From: Roseofilum capinflatum BLCC-M114
GTDB taxonomy: Bacteria > Cyanobacteriota > Cyanobacteriia > Cyanobacteriales > Desertifilaceae
NCBI RefSeq assembly: GCF_030068505.1
Contig: NZ_JAQOSO010000079.1
Location: forward strand, 119,356-183,355
Direction: 5' to 3'
Length of the DNA stretch: 64,000 bases
Shown here: piece after piece, positions 36,545 to 45,767 of the stretch
How positions within the stretch are numbered: the first letter of the stretch is position 1
Layout of the letters: each line of letters opens with the position of its first letter
Translations under genes and position numbers: made by a program
Notes under the pieces: model-generated
What the model was told of the DNA's origin: nothing
What the model saw: only the letters and a program-made list of their open reading frames with translations
Database searches by the model: none

Positions 36545-39500
36545 CTATTTTTTATCTTCAGGATCGACGCGAGCGATCACAAATAGGGTTTTGGGATCGC
36601 CTCCGGGTTTAATCTGGGTTTTGGTGCTGAGAGGTTTAGCACTGGCCGTATCTGCTCCGTCTGGTGTACCCGCAGCTTTAACTTTGGCGGTTTTGGCTTT
36701 TTGGGATTCTAGAGTAGAGGGAGTTGGCTTATCTTGATTTTCGGTGTCTGGAGTTTTGCCCGATTCATCCTCAGATGGAGTAGGCTTAGATTTGTCTTTA
36801 GTGGTTTCTGGCTCTGGCGGTTTGGGGGGTAGCTCTGTTGTGCCATCCTGTTGAGGTGCAGAGGGTTGGCCCTGAGCGCTACCCATTTTAGCCATTTTCT
36901 TCAACATGGCTTCGATTTTCTTCTGGGCGACGGCTTTGGGGTTGCCTTGGGCTAAAACTTTGTACTCAAAGCTACTGCCACCAATCTCTGTGTAACCGGC
37001 AATTTTTACCAAGTCTAGGTCGAACTTGAGGGCGACTTCGGGTAGTTTTTTCTCCACCACTTCTCGCCTAGGGTCTTGGCGGAGAATGGTTTCAATATGT
37101 TTGGCGATCAAGGTGCGGGTAAATTCGGGAATGCCTTCACTATCATCGGCTATATCTGCCATTTGTTGTGAGGGACTTTTGAATTTGGGTTTCTGCACCC
37201 GTACAAAGACTTCCATTGTGCCTTTTTTCTTGCTGATATCTTTATAGACATCTACATCAGTTTTCAGACTAGAAGAACTTTCCATCACTTTAGCGGCAGT
37301 TCCTACGGCAACGGCTCCAGCAACAACAGCCGTTTGGCTCAGATCCATGCCGCTATCTTCATCGCGCTGAATGACCAGATCGCTGCTGAGGTGGCTGAAG
37401 AGGGGTTTGGAGGGTGGCCCGTCTCCTTGACGCTGTACGAGGTTTTGGGGGAAGAAGGGACTGCGCTGGACTTGGGGTTTATGTCCCGATTGTTGCACGA
37501 CGTGGGTGAGTTCGTGGGCAATGAGATGGCTACCAGAGGAGGTATCGGGACGATAGGTATTGCTGCGGAAGTAGATGTCTTGTCCGGTGGTGAAGGCTTT
37601 GGCATTCAGAGAGCGACTGAGGGTATCGCCTTCTGTTTTGCGGTGAATTCTGACTCCGCTAAAGTCTACGCCAAAGGCTTGTTCCATGGGTTCGCGGACG
37701 GTATGGCTGAGGCTCTCGCCTTTTCCTTGCGATCGCCCAATTCGGTGTTCAATCGCGTGACTCACCGGAGCCGCGAGTCTGCCAGAAGCCTCTTTACGAC
37801 TGGCTTTCTTGTCCTCTTGGGGGGGCACTTTGGCAGTGATCTCGTACTCGATTTCGCGATCGAATTTATCCATCAACCCCGTCTTGTCATCGATACCAAT
37901 ACTGGTCAGGTCATACTGTTTCTTGTACTTGGCTAACAGGGGTTTGAAATAAGCAACAGGTTTCTTATCCTTAATTTTCCGCGCTTTTTTCTCGATATCT
38001 TTGGCTAAGTTGTAGAGTACATCACCTTCATCAATCAGTTTGGCTTTCAAGACAAATTTGCTCGACGTGGACTTGTCGTCAACAATCAACTTTTTCTTCT
38101 TATCCTTCCATTTGTCTTTCTTCCGTTGCAGCTTCTTCAAGGGCGCTGTACGAAGCTGAACCAAAGGCTGCGCTTCAGTTTGCAGTGCTTCTTGGGGGAT
38201 TCTGGAATTGCCAGACATCGGCTGGCGACTAGCCGTTTTCTTAGAGCTGTTTTTGGGAATCTTCAGCTTTTTAATGGTTCCGGTCAACGTATATTTATTA
38301 CTATACTTTCCTCCAAATCCACTCTTCACTTTAATGTCTTTAACTTCCGCAAATTCTTTGCCTTTTTCTACTGAAGTCTTAATATTTTTTGCTCCCTGTT
38401 TAACTTCTTTAGGATCGCGCTTGTTCGTAATCACTTTTTCCCCTTCGCGCTCTCCCTCAGAAATCATATCCTTGACTTCAGTCTTTTGCTGCTTGACCTT
38501 ACGCTTGTATTCATCTTTCTGTTTTTGCTTCTCAGTCTTTTTCTCTTCTTTTTTCTTCTTGGGAGCAAACTTCTCTTTAGCTTTATTTTTAGCAGCTTTA
38601 GCTTTTTCCTTAGCTGAGTTATATTTCTTCGCACCCCAGGCCTTTGCTTTGCCAAATGCTTTCTTAAATGGCGCTGCGACTTTTTCAAACATTTTTTTCA
38701 AGCCTTTACGGAAAGGCCCTGTGATTTTATCCAGGATTTTGCGAATCTTATTGGCTATACCACCTAAACCAATTAAAGTGGCGAGAAATCCTAGGGCAAC
38801 GGGAATTAATCCCGCTAATACCAGTTCTATTGATTTGGAAAAACCAGCCGTATCTCCTTTTGCAATCATTGACAAACCGGCAAAAATGGTTTTAATTAAT
38901 TCGACAATTTGTTCGTAGTTTTGAGCAAACCAAATAATAACATCGACGATCGCTTTAATAATTTTCACAATTCCTGCTGCTGGATTGAGTATTCCAATCA
39001 ACCAGATAATGGCAGATTTAACCACTTCAATGCTGACCATAATGGTCAGTTCTTTGATAAACAGGGTTTTCATCTCGTCAATGACATCGCCGAGGAAATT
39101 CCAAGCTGCTGCGACTCCCTTAGTAATTAAAGTATAAAATAACTCAACAATGACGGCAGCTTTCTTTTCCATACCGTCGATAATTTCATCAATATTTGCC
39201 CCTTCAATTGCGGATTCAATAACACCGACAATATCGGAACCAAAGACCTCAGATGCAATTGCAAAGATAGCATCTTTGGTAAATCCCATGACTTGCATGA
39301 AGATATCGAAAAATCCGGCGAGGTCAAATTTTGCGGGTAATTTAATCGGGCCGATATTGCCAAATAGCCATTCAACCAAACCGTTGAGAAAATGTTTGGG
39401 GAAGTTTTGGGCAAAATTGAGAAATCCATCTTTGAGTCCGGTAAAGAAGTTTTCCATGAATCCACCTGGATCGTCAATAATGGCATCTAAAACTGCACTA

Positions 39501-42500
39501 TCTACGCCAAATTTAGATAAAATCCATTGGATGGGAATCAAAAGGGCTTTAAGAATGGCTTTGATGACATCTCCAATAAAGGCTAAAGCTTTCTGTACTA
39601 ACCCTTGGTTAGCCGCTTTCAGGGCTTCAATGCGGTCATCAATTTCTTTTAAGCCTTGCTTATAACTTTCGGTAATGTCGTTAACTAGGTTGTCTTGATA
39701 GGATTTAACATTATTTTCTAGATTATCGAACTGCCCTTGAATGTTAGAAATTGCGCCTTCTGCAAGTTGCTTTTCTTCTGGCCCCAATTTGTCTACGGCT
39801 GCTTGAAACTTGGCTTTCCCTTCGTCAATGGCAGCCTTGGCTTCGAGCATTTTCTGCTCCACGTAGGGGGCGATCGCGTTCTGACCCAGTTGCTCGTATA
39901 GCCCAGTCACTTGTCCGAGAACATCTTTGACTTCGCTCGTCTCGACTTTTGGCTTAAAACCGGCATCTCCAGCAATGGACTGTCTCAAGAAATTAACATA
40001 GACTTCCCTGGCATCGCTATAAATGTTATTGACTTCATCGGGCAAACCGGTAAAGAGCTTCTCTTTTGCCCAGAGGAAAACATTGAAAATCTTAAAACTG
40101 GTAAACCATAAATCAATTTTAATCCCATGGCGATGGTAGTAATAATTTTTCTGCCATTTTTTGAAGGCGGCTTTTTGCACGATTTCAAAGGCAAGGCGAG
40201 CAACCTTTTTCCCCAGGGCCATTCTGCGTTGGACTTCCGCATCCATCTCTCCTAGGATGCCATCCACTTTGGCTTGGGATTCGGTATAAATGGCATTCAA
40301 TTCTTCCGTAATTTTTAGCCGTGCTGCTTCATTGGCTCCCTTGGTTTCCTCCTTCTTCGTCGTCATGTCCGTCATGGTTTGGACACGCTGATCTTTCATC
40401 GCTTGTGTCGTTTGTTGCGATTTTTCTTGGTTGCGGGTTTTGGTATCGGCGATCGCCCCTTCTTCCTCTTTGCGGAAATCTTCCGGCCCTTGTTCGCTAA
40501 ATTTCTCCGTCTCCTGTAACCCTTGCAGCGCCTTATCTCCTCCAAATGCCGGATCGCTGAAGGTTTCCATATCTTTAGTCGTCAGGGTTTTCCCCGTCCC
40601 CGTCCCCAGATCCACCGGTTCAGCTTGTTCCGGTTCCACCTCTTTTTCCCGTTGTACGATCCACTGGGGAGAACGATGGATCGTTTCGGCGATCGTTTTG
40701 GCTCGCAGGATCTGCCGTTTTACGAGGGGAGAGGGTTCCGTAGGGGCGGGTTTATCCAATTTTTCGTCTTCCAACCGCGATATGGGTGAACCCGCCCCTA
40801 CACCGGATGTTTGCACCGACTGCGGATCGGGCATCTCCATCACCGTATCCGCCATGCGATCGGCTTCCACCTCATACCGATCCTGGGGCCCGCCCACCAT
40901 CAACTTCGCCTGGCCAAAATCCCCAAACGTTTCCTTTAAACCCTCCTGCTGCTCTGTTAACTTATCTTCCACATTCTCCGTAGAAGTCGCAGGAGGTGCA
41001 GCCTGATCCACTTCTGGAACCACCTCCTGCATATCATCAATCTTGCCTTCAACCCCCTCCATCTCCTTAACGGGTTTAGTATCCTCGTCTTTCATCTCTG
41101 GAGGAGCTTGGGCCGCCTCTGGCATTCCCCCGCCCGCCTCAGTTGTCGCCGAACCCACTTCCTTGTCAATGGTAGCTTCCGCTTCCTGGCCAACGCCGTC
41201 ACCACTTTCGACTTCCTTCATGCTCTTCGGCTCTTCAATACCCAACGCCGCAAACAGGTTTTGCACAAACGCTTCTCGGTCAAACGTTGCTGGGTCTTGA
41301 CTGGCGGCTGTGTCACCTTTCCTTTCCTTGGCTTTGCGGTCTGCTTGGTTGTCATCCACCACCGCATCCTGAACTTCCACCGCTTCCTGCTTGGGGTCAT
41401 CATGCTTGGAAAACTCTTTCCCCTGTTGTTCAATTTGCTGCGTGACCGCCAGGAATGCTGGGTTCTGGTTCGGGTCGTCGGACTCTACCTGACCGGGAGC
41501 CACGTCAGGGACAGGAACAGGAGCGGCGGTATCGTCTGGAGGCGGTGGGGGCGCTTGTTTTTTCAGGTCTTCCGTAACGTCCACCTCACCAGAGTCATCC
41601 CCCTCTTGAGGGGTGACATCACCTTCTTGTCCATCTCCATCTTCTGTTTCTTTTGCGTCTTCTTTACCCTTGTCTTTCCCTTTTTTCTTATCTTTTTCTA
41701 TTTCTTTTTCTTTTTTTTCAGTATCTTTCTCTAATTTTTCGATGTCGTCTTCATCATAGTCATCGTCACTAATTTCTGTTGTATTCTCATCGACTTCACT
41801 GATACTTTTTTTGTCTTCATTTTCATCTTTGGTTTCATCTTTTTGATCTTCATCTTTGGTTTCATCTTTATCGCTTTCTTTATCCCCTTTATCATCATCC
41901 CCTTCTTTCTGAATATCGGGCTGAGTTTTCACACTCGGCCCCGTTTGTTGAATAGTGTGGGTGAGTTCATGGGCGAGTAAATGTTTGCCACCGGTGGAAC
42001 TGGGGTTATATTGTCCGGAATTAAAATAGATATCTTTTTTGTGAGTAAATGCCTTAGCTCCCAAGTCTTTGTTCATTTGCACCGCGTCGCTGTCGGTATG
42101 CACCCGAACCCCGCTAAAGTCGTTGTTAAAGCGAGATTCCATGAAGCCTTGGGTCTCTTTGGGTAAGGATGAACCGCCCCCTTCTTTACTCTTAATTTTG
42201 CCTTCTACGGCACTACTGGCCTGAAATGAGCCATCGCTATCGGCTTGCAGGCTTGCGGGGGCATCATGGAGGGGTTCGGGTTTGAGGGTGATGTTAACGT
42301 TCTGTTCGTCGGTATTGATGTCCGGTTGTAGAGGTAATTGTAGGGGCGAACGGCCGTTCGCCCCTACATCGTCTTGACGTTTGAGGGTGATATTGACGTT
42401 CTGTTCATCAGTTTTGATATCAGGTAACTGGGGTAGTGCGGGGGCATCTTCTGCATCGTCTTCCCGCTTCAGGGTGATGTTAACGTTCTGTTCATCTTCG

Positions 42501-43708
42501 CTTTCTTCCTGACCGCCTAGAATGGCTGCATAGGGAATGGCTTTGGGACGACGACGACTTTGGGGCCGCCGACCATTGCCGCGCTGTATGGTGTGGTCTA
42601 GGGGTTTGAGGTTAAGGTCGGCGCTGGGTTCTGTTTCAGGTAACGGTTCTGTTTCGGGTTCTTGCTCTCGCTGTAAGGTGGTAGAGTGATCCATAACCTG
42701 ATCGGCCATGCGGTCTGCTTCTTGTTCGTAGCGATCGCCAACTGCCCCTACAATTAATTCTGTCTGGATCTTCCCCCCATCACTGTTGGTGCGCTGAATT
42801 TGAGCCGCAAGGGGTTTCAAGTTCACATCAATACCACTTGATTCTTCTTTGGGTTGCACATTCCCCGCAAGCGGTTTCAAGTTCACATCAATGCCACTTG
42901 ATTCTTCTTTGGGTTGCAGACTTCCCCCCAAAGGCTTCAAATTGACATCAATACCACTTTTTTCTTCTTTACGCTGCACGTTTTTAACTACAGGTTTGGG
43001 CTTAACCTCTGGTGTCTTTGGGTTAGATTTTTCCAGTTTGGCCGAAATTTTATGGGGTTTCGTGAGTTCAGTTTCGACTTTTTTGGGCTTGAGTTTCGCC
43101 CCTTTTTGCTGGATGGTGTGGGTCAATTCATGGGCTAAAAGTCGTTTACCACCGGTTGAACTGGGGTTATATTGTCCGGAATTAAAGTAAATATCATGAC
43201 CATGGGTAAAGGCTTTAGCTTTTAGGTCTTGGCTCAGTTGTACGGCGGTGCTATCGGTATGAACTCTAACTTGACTAAAATCATTCCCAAACCGGTCTTC
43301 CATAAACGATCGCGTGCGATCGGGTAAGGGTTGCCCTTTTCCCCGCTTTAACTGTATCCGTTTTTCTACAGATTGACTCGTCTCGAATGTGCCATCTTTT
43401 CTAAAATTGGGCCGGTCTTCATCCTCAGTTTGGGACTGTAACAGAGCCGGATTTGCACGAGTCGGAGCCACCGATATTTGACTAAATTGATACCCTAGGG
43501 GAGAAAATTGGGCGCGATCGCCGCTCCCTGTTCCCTGCTCATCCGGAGGAGTCGCACTCATGGCACTCATCTGCACCGTTGCGCTCTCCGTATCCGTTTC
43601 CACAGCAGGCAAAGACTCCGTAAACGGTTTCGGTGTAGGGAGAGCATTTTTAGCCGGAGTTGCAGGAGTCGGAGTGACCGGAACTTGGGTTTTAGTTTTC
43701 GTTGCCAT
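36545..43708 (-). CDS. Giant eCIS-core (DUF4157) protein with three HELTH domains
   Basis: The 2387-residue protein contains three DUF4157 domains. Each has a Zn-peptidase-like HELTH (residues about 193-197, 580-584 and 2065-2069), preceded by RVHTDS- or RIHRKT-type blocks and AKAFTHGHDIYFNSGQY. Two DRYEQEADRMAD-like motifs occur near 335 and 940. Between them are SGIDVNLKPL and DEQNVNITLK repeats, an acidic/Lys-rich stretch (about 600-720) and an Ala/Lys-rich segment. Residues about 1350-1670 are hydrophobic/amphipathic helices (FFTGLKDGFLNFAQNF). DUF4157 proteins are linked to contractile injection systems as cargo or maturation factors; no sheath, tube or baseplate gene is in the window. 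Two palindromes lie in the frame. Confidence 0.87.
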   Translation of the reverse strand: MATKTKTQVPVTPTPATPAKNALPTPKPFTESLPAVETDTESATVQMSAMSATPPDEQGTGSGDRAQFSPLGYQFSQISVAPTRANPALLQSQTEDEDRPNFRKDGTFETSQSVEKRIQLKRGKGQPLPDRTRSFMEDRFGNDFSQVRVHTDSTAVQLSQDLKAKAFTHGHDIYFNSGQYNPSSTGGKRLLAHELTHTIQQKGAKLKPKKVETELTKPHKISAKLEKSNPKTPEVKPKPVVKNVQRKEEKSGIDVNLKPLGGSLQPKEESSGIDVNLKPLAGNVQPKEESSGIDVNLKPLAAQIQRTNSDGGKIQTELIVGAVGDRYEQEADRMADQVMDHSTTLQREQEPETEPLPETEPSADLNLKPLDHTIQRGNGRRPQSRRRPKAIPYAAILGGQEESEDEQNVNITLKREDDAEDAPALPQLPDIKTDEQNVNITLKRQDDVGANGRSPLQLPLQPDINTDEQNVNITLKPEPLHDAPASLQADSDGSFQASSAVEGKIKSKEGGGSSLPKETQGFMESRFNNDFSGVRVHTDSDAVQMNKDLGAKAFTHKKDIYFNSGQYNPSSTGGKHLLAHELTHTIQQTGPSVKTQPDIQKEGDDDKGDKESDKDETKDEDQKDETKDENEDKKSISEVDENTTEISDDDYDEDDIEKLEKDTEKKEKEIEKDKKKGKDKGKEDAKETEDGDGQEGDVTPQEGDDSGEVDVTEDLKKQAPPPPPDDTAAPVPVPDVAPGQVESDDPNQNPAFLAVTQQIEQQGKEFSKHDDPKQEAVEVQDAVVDDNQADRKAKERKGDTAASQDPATFDREAFVQNLFAALGIEEPKSMKEVESGDGVGQEAEATIDKEVGSATTEAGGGMPEAAQAPPEMKDEDTKPVKEMEGVEGKIDDMQEVVPEVDQAAPPATSTENVEDKLTEQQEGLKETFGDFGQAKLMVGGPQDRYEVEADRMADTVMEMPDPQSVQTSGVGAGSPISRLEDEKLDKPAPTEPSPLVKRQILRAKTIAETIHRSPQWIVQREKEVEPEQAEPVDLGTGTGKTLTTKDMETFSDPAFGGDKALQGLQETEKFSEQGPEDFRKEEEGAIADTKTRNQEKSQQTTQAMKDQRVQTMTDMTTKKEETKGANEAARLKITEELNAIYTESQAKVDGILGEMDAEVQRRMALGKKVARLAFEIVQKAAFKKWQKNYYYHRHGIKIDLWFTSFKIFNVFLWAKEKLFTGLPDEVNNIYSDAREVYVNFLRQSIAGDAGFKPKVETSEVKDVLGQVTGLYEQLGQNAIAPYVEQKMLEAKAAIDEGKAKFQAAVDKLGPEEKQLAEGAISNIQGQFDNLENNVKSYQDNLVNDITESYKQGLKEIDDRIEALKAANQGLVQKALAFIGDVIKAILKALLIPIQWILSKFGVDSAVLDAIIDDPGGFMENFFTGLKDGFLNFAQNFPKHFLNGLVEWLFGNIGPIKLPAKFDLAGFFDIFMQVMGFTKDAIFAIASEVFGSDIVGVIESAIEGANIDEIIDGMEKKAAVIVELFYTLITKGVAAAWNFLGDVIDEMKTLFIKELTIMVSIEVVKSAIIWLIGILNPAAGIVKIIKAIVDVIIWFAQNYEQIVELIKTIFAGLSMIAKGDTAGFSKSIELVLAGLIPVALGFLATLIGLGGIANKIRKILDKITGPFRKGLKKMFEKVAAPFKKAFGKAKAWGAKKYNSAKEKAKAAKNKAKEKFAPKKKKEEKKTEKQKQKDEYKRKVKQQKTEVKDMISEGEREGEKVITNKRDPKEVKQGAKNIKTSVEKGKEFAEVKDIKVKSGFGGKYSNKYTLTGTIKKLKIPKNSSKKTASRQPMSGNSRIPQEALQTEAQPLVQLRTAPLKKLQRKKDKWKDKKKKLIVDDKSTSSKFVLKAKLIDEGDVLYNLAKDIEKKARKIKDKKPVAYFKPLLAKYKKQYDLTSIGIDDKTGLMDKFDREIEYEITAKVPPQEDKKASRKEASGRLAAPVSHAIEHRIGRSQGKGESLSHTVREPMEQAFGVDFSGVRIHRKTEGDTLSRSLNAKAFTTGQDIYFRSNTYRPDTSSGSHLIAHELTHVVQQSGHKPQVQRSPFFPQNLVQRQGDGPPSKPLFSHLSSDLVIQRDEDSGMDLSQTAVVAGAVAVGTAAKVMESSSSLKTDVDVYKDISKKKGTMEVFVRVQKPKFKSPSQQMADIADDSEGIPEFTRTLIAKHIETILRQDPRREVVEKKLPEVALKFDLDLVKIAGYTEIGGSSFEYKVLAQGNPKAVAQKKIEAMLKKMAKMGSAQGQPSAPQQDGTTELPPKPPEPETTKDKSKPTPSEDESGKTPDTENQDKPTPSTLESQKAKTAKVKAAGTPDGADTASAKPLSTKTQIKPGGDPKTLFVIARVDPEDKK
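40740..40801. repeat. Palindromic element inside the DUF4157 gene (GTAGGGGCGGGTT arms)
   Basis: Arms GTAGGGGCGGGTT and AACCCGCCCCTAC bracket 36 bp in frame with the coding sequence. It encodes a non-conserved linker after the second EADRMAD motif (GVGAGSPISRLEDEKLDKP). It is probably an inserted dispersed palindrome whose length keeps the frame. Confidence 0.75.
42340..42367. repeat. Perfect 28-bp palindrome inside the DUF4157 gene
   Basis: GTAGGGGCGAACGG followed by its exact complement is a perfect palindrome, coding for VGANGRSPLQ between two DEQNVNITLK repeats. It shares the GTAGGGGCG end with the element at 40740. Confidence 0.85.
42810..42985. repeat. Three 60-bp tandem repeats in the DUF4157 gene
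   Basis: The unit encodes a 20-residue block around SGIDVNLKPL with a KEE(K/S)S lead, repeated three times with few changes. A fourth, diverged copy of the core (DLNLKPLDHTIQR) lies downstream. The repeats space the first HELTH domain from the EADRMAD motif. Confidence 0.85.
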
Positions 43709-43822
43709 AGCTGATTATCTCGCTTGTGGCCCCAGGAGGATATAGCTGAATTCCATCTTAACATGGCGATCGTCTTTTGTTAGCTAAAATAGTATTCAGT
43801 CATTTCAATGGGAGAATCGGGT

Positions 43823-44275
43823 ATGACATTTGAAGAGATGCAAAATATAATCCAAAGCATGTTAGCCGTTCAAAGAGAACTACAAGAAAGCCAAGTTGAA
43901 CTTAAAGAAGGCCAACAAGAAGTCCGGGCCAGTTTAGAAACCATGAGAGCCAGTTTAGAAGCCATGAGAGCCAGTTTAGAAACCATGAGAGCCACTCAAC
44001 AAGAATTCAGAGGGAGTCTAGAAGTCTTTAGAGCGACTCAACAAGAATTTAGAATGAGTTTAGAAGCACTAAAAGGCAGCCAAGAAGCGCAAAGTGATGT
44101 GCTTCGCGAACTCATTGGTAAATATGGTGATTTAGCCAGCTCTTCTGTGCGCCAGAATCAAATTCTGGATCGGCTGATTGGGTACAGCTTAAATAATGAA
44201 TCAGACCATCTGAATTTAGAGGAAAAGTTACAGGCTTTAGAAGCTAGAGTCAAGCGGATTGAGTCGTCTGACTAA
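43823..44275 (+). CDS. Coiled-coil protein with heptad repeats
   Basis: This 150-residue protein is not a named family. Residues about 30-80 form seven heptads of the type RASLETM / RATQQEF / RGSLEVF, written as 21-bp DNA repeats. The whole is predicted helical and charged, with a second short helix at the end (LEEKLQALEARVKRIE). ATG 43823 follows GGGAGAA; an upstream ATG at 43808 is in frame. It is divergent from the DUF4157 gene with a short shared promoter gap. A structural or partner role is speculation. Confidence 0.75.
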   Translation: MTFEEMQNIIQSMLAVQRELQESQVELKEGQQEVRASLETMRASLEAMRASLETMRATQQEFRGSLEVFRATQQEFRMSLEALKGSQEAQSDVLRELIGKYGDLASSSVRQNQILDRLIGYSLNNESDHLNLEEKLQALEARVKRIESSD

Positions 44276-44380
44276 TCTGTAGCAACGAAGGTAAAAGTCC
44301 CTCTTCTCTGGCTAATTAGGAGTAATGGTCATCAGCTCACAGAAACTGGTATACTAAATAAACTGATTTTAAGTTCTTGT

Positions 44381-45754
44381 ATGACCCAGATGCAAGCTGC
44401 ATCCCCTATTCAAATCGAATTATTTAATCCCTTGAATCCCTATTCTGGGGTGAGTCTGAATCCCACATTTACGTTTATTGATTTGTTTGCAGGCATTGGT
44501 GGATTTAGGCTCGCACTCGAACAATTAGGGGGGAAATGTTTGGGCTATGCAGAAATCGATCGCGAAGCAATTTCGGTATATCAAACTAACTTTATCCGTT
44601 ACATTAATGCAGAAGAACCCAATTTAGGAGATATTTCTCAACTGGGGTATTTACCCCACTCAGTTGATTTGATTGTGGGTGGAGTTCCCTGTCAACCTTG
44701 GTCAATTGCCGGACAAATTAAGGGATTTGCAGATAAAAGGGGTCAACTGTGGTTTGATGTGATTCGTTTGGTACAGTTAAACCAACCCAAATTATTTATC
44801 TTTGAAAATGTCAAAGGATTAACAGAACCCAGACATCTACAGAGCTTACAAGCCATTCTAAGCCAACTCAGACAAGCTGGATATTGGGTAAACTATCAGG
44901 TTTTAAATTCCTATGATTTTGGTTTAGCGCAAGACCGCGATCGCGTCTTTATTGTCGGTATTCATGAACAGCTCGAAAATCCGCATCAGTTTCAATTTCC
45001 TAAACCCTTAAATCAACGTCCTAAACTCTATGATTTTATCGCAGGGGTCTCGAAGCGTCCCGTACAAAAGCAAAAAATATCACCTTCTATATTATTTGGC
45101 GATCGCCCTCCTGCGTCCAGAAATCGATTTCAGAAAAACGATGAACTCAATGATTTCTTTGTGTTTGCTGATATTCGTGATGGTCATACCACAATTCATT
45201 CTTGGGATTTAATTGAGACCAGCGATCGCGAAAAGTCTATTTGCACCACCATTCTTAAAAATCGACGCAAGAAAATATATGGCCCTAAAGATGGAAATCC
45301 CTTAAAATTTCATCATTTGAATGAATTAATCTCCGATCTGCATCCAGAAGAACTAGAAAACTTGATCGCCAAAAAGATTCTCAGGTTTGATGCTTCCGGC
45401 TATGAATTTGTTAATTCTAAAATTTCCGCCGGTATTCATGGAGTTGCTAAAATAATTCTAGCCCATGCAGATGCCATTGGAACCTTAACAGCTACTGGAA
45501 TGAGAGATTATATCACTACGATTTGTTTTGACTGTCAAGATCCCAAACGCTATAAACAAGAATTTATTGAGCGCGTTTATCACCGTAAAAAATACAAGCC
45601 TATTACAGCTCAAGACTATGCCCGTTTACAAGGTTTCCCTGAATGGTTTCAGCTTGCCAAGCGAGAAAGTACAGCCAAGAAACAGCTAGGTAATGCAGTT
45701 TCTGTGCCGGTGGTTTATCATTTAGCAAAATCTTTAGTTAAAGTTCTATTTTAA
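44381..45754 (+). CDS. DNA (cytosine-5-)-methyltransferase
   Basis: It transfers a methyl group from SAM to C5 of cytosine in DNA. Motif I is TFIDLFAGIGGFRLALEQLGG. Motif IV GGVPCQPWSIAG has the catalytic Cys; motif VI is ENVKGL and motif VIII QDRDRVFIVGI. Motifs IX/X are YARLQGFPEWF and KKQLGNAVSVPV. The target-recognition region (about 225-340) includes DGHTTIHSWDL. The length is 457. No cognate restriction enzyme is obvious. As the genome is rich in GCGATCGC, an orphan CGATCG methylase is possible, but that is inference. Confidence 0.95.
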   Translation: MTQMQAASPIQIELFNPLNPYSGVSLNPTFTFIDLFAGIGGFRLALEQLGGKCLGYAEIDREAISVYQTNFIRYINAEEPNLGDISQLGYLPHSVDLIVGGVPCQPWSIAGQIKGFADKRGQLWFDVIRLVQLNQPKLFIFENVKGLTEPRHLQSLQAILSQLRQAGYWVNYQVLNSYDFGLAQDRDRVFIVGIHEQLENPHQFQFPKPLNQRPKLYDFIAGVSKRPVQKQKISPSILFGDRPPASRNRFQKNDELNDFFVFADIRDGHTTIHSWDLIETSDREKSICTTILKNRRKKIYGPKDGNPLKFHHLNELISDLHPEELENLIAKKILRFDASGYEFVNSKISAGIHGVAKIILAHADAIGTLTATGMRDYITTICFDCQDPKRYKQEFIERVYHRKKYKPITAQDYARLQGFPEWFQLAKRESTAKKQLGNAVSVPVVYHLAKSLVKVLF

Positions 45755-45767
45755 GAGTTCGCATACA

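Noticed and set aside
38208..38918. Open frame of 236 codons on the + strand
   Set aside because: It is antisense to the DUF4157 gene and is rich in Phe/Leu, as expected from reversed Lys-rich coding sequence.
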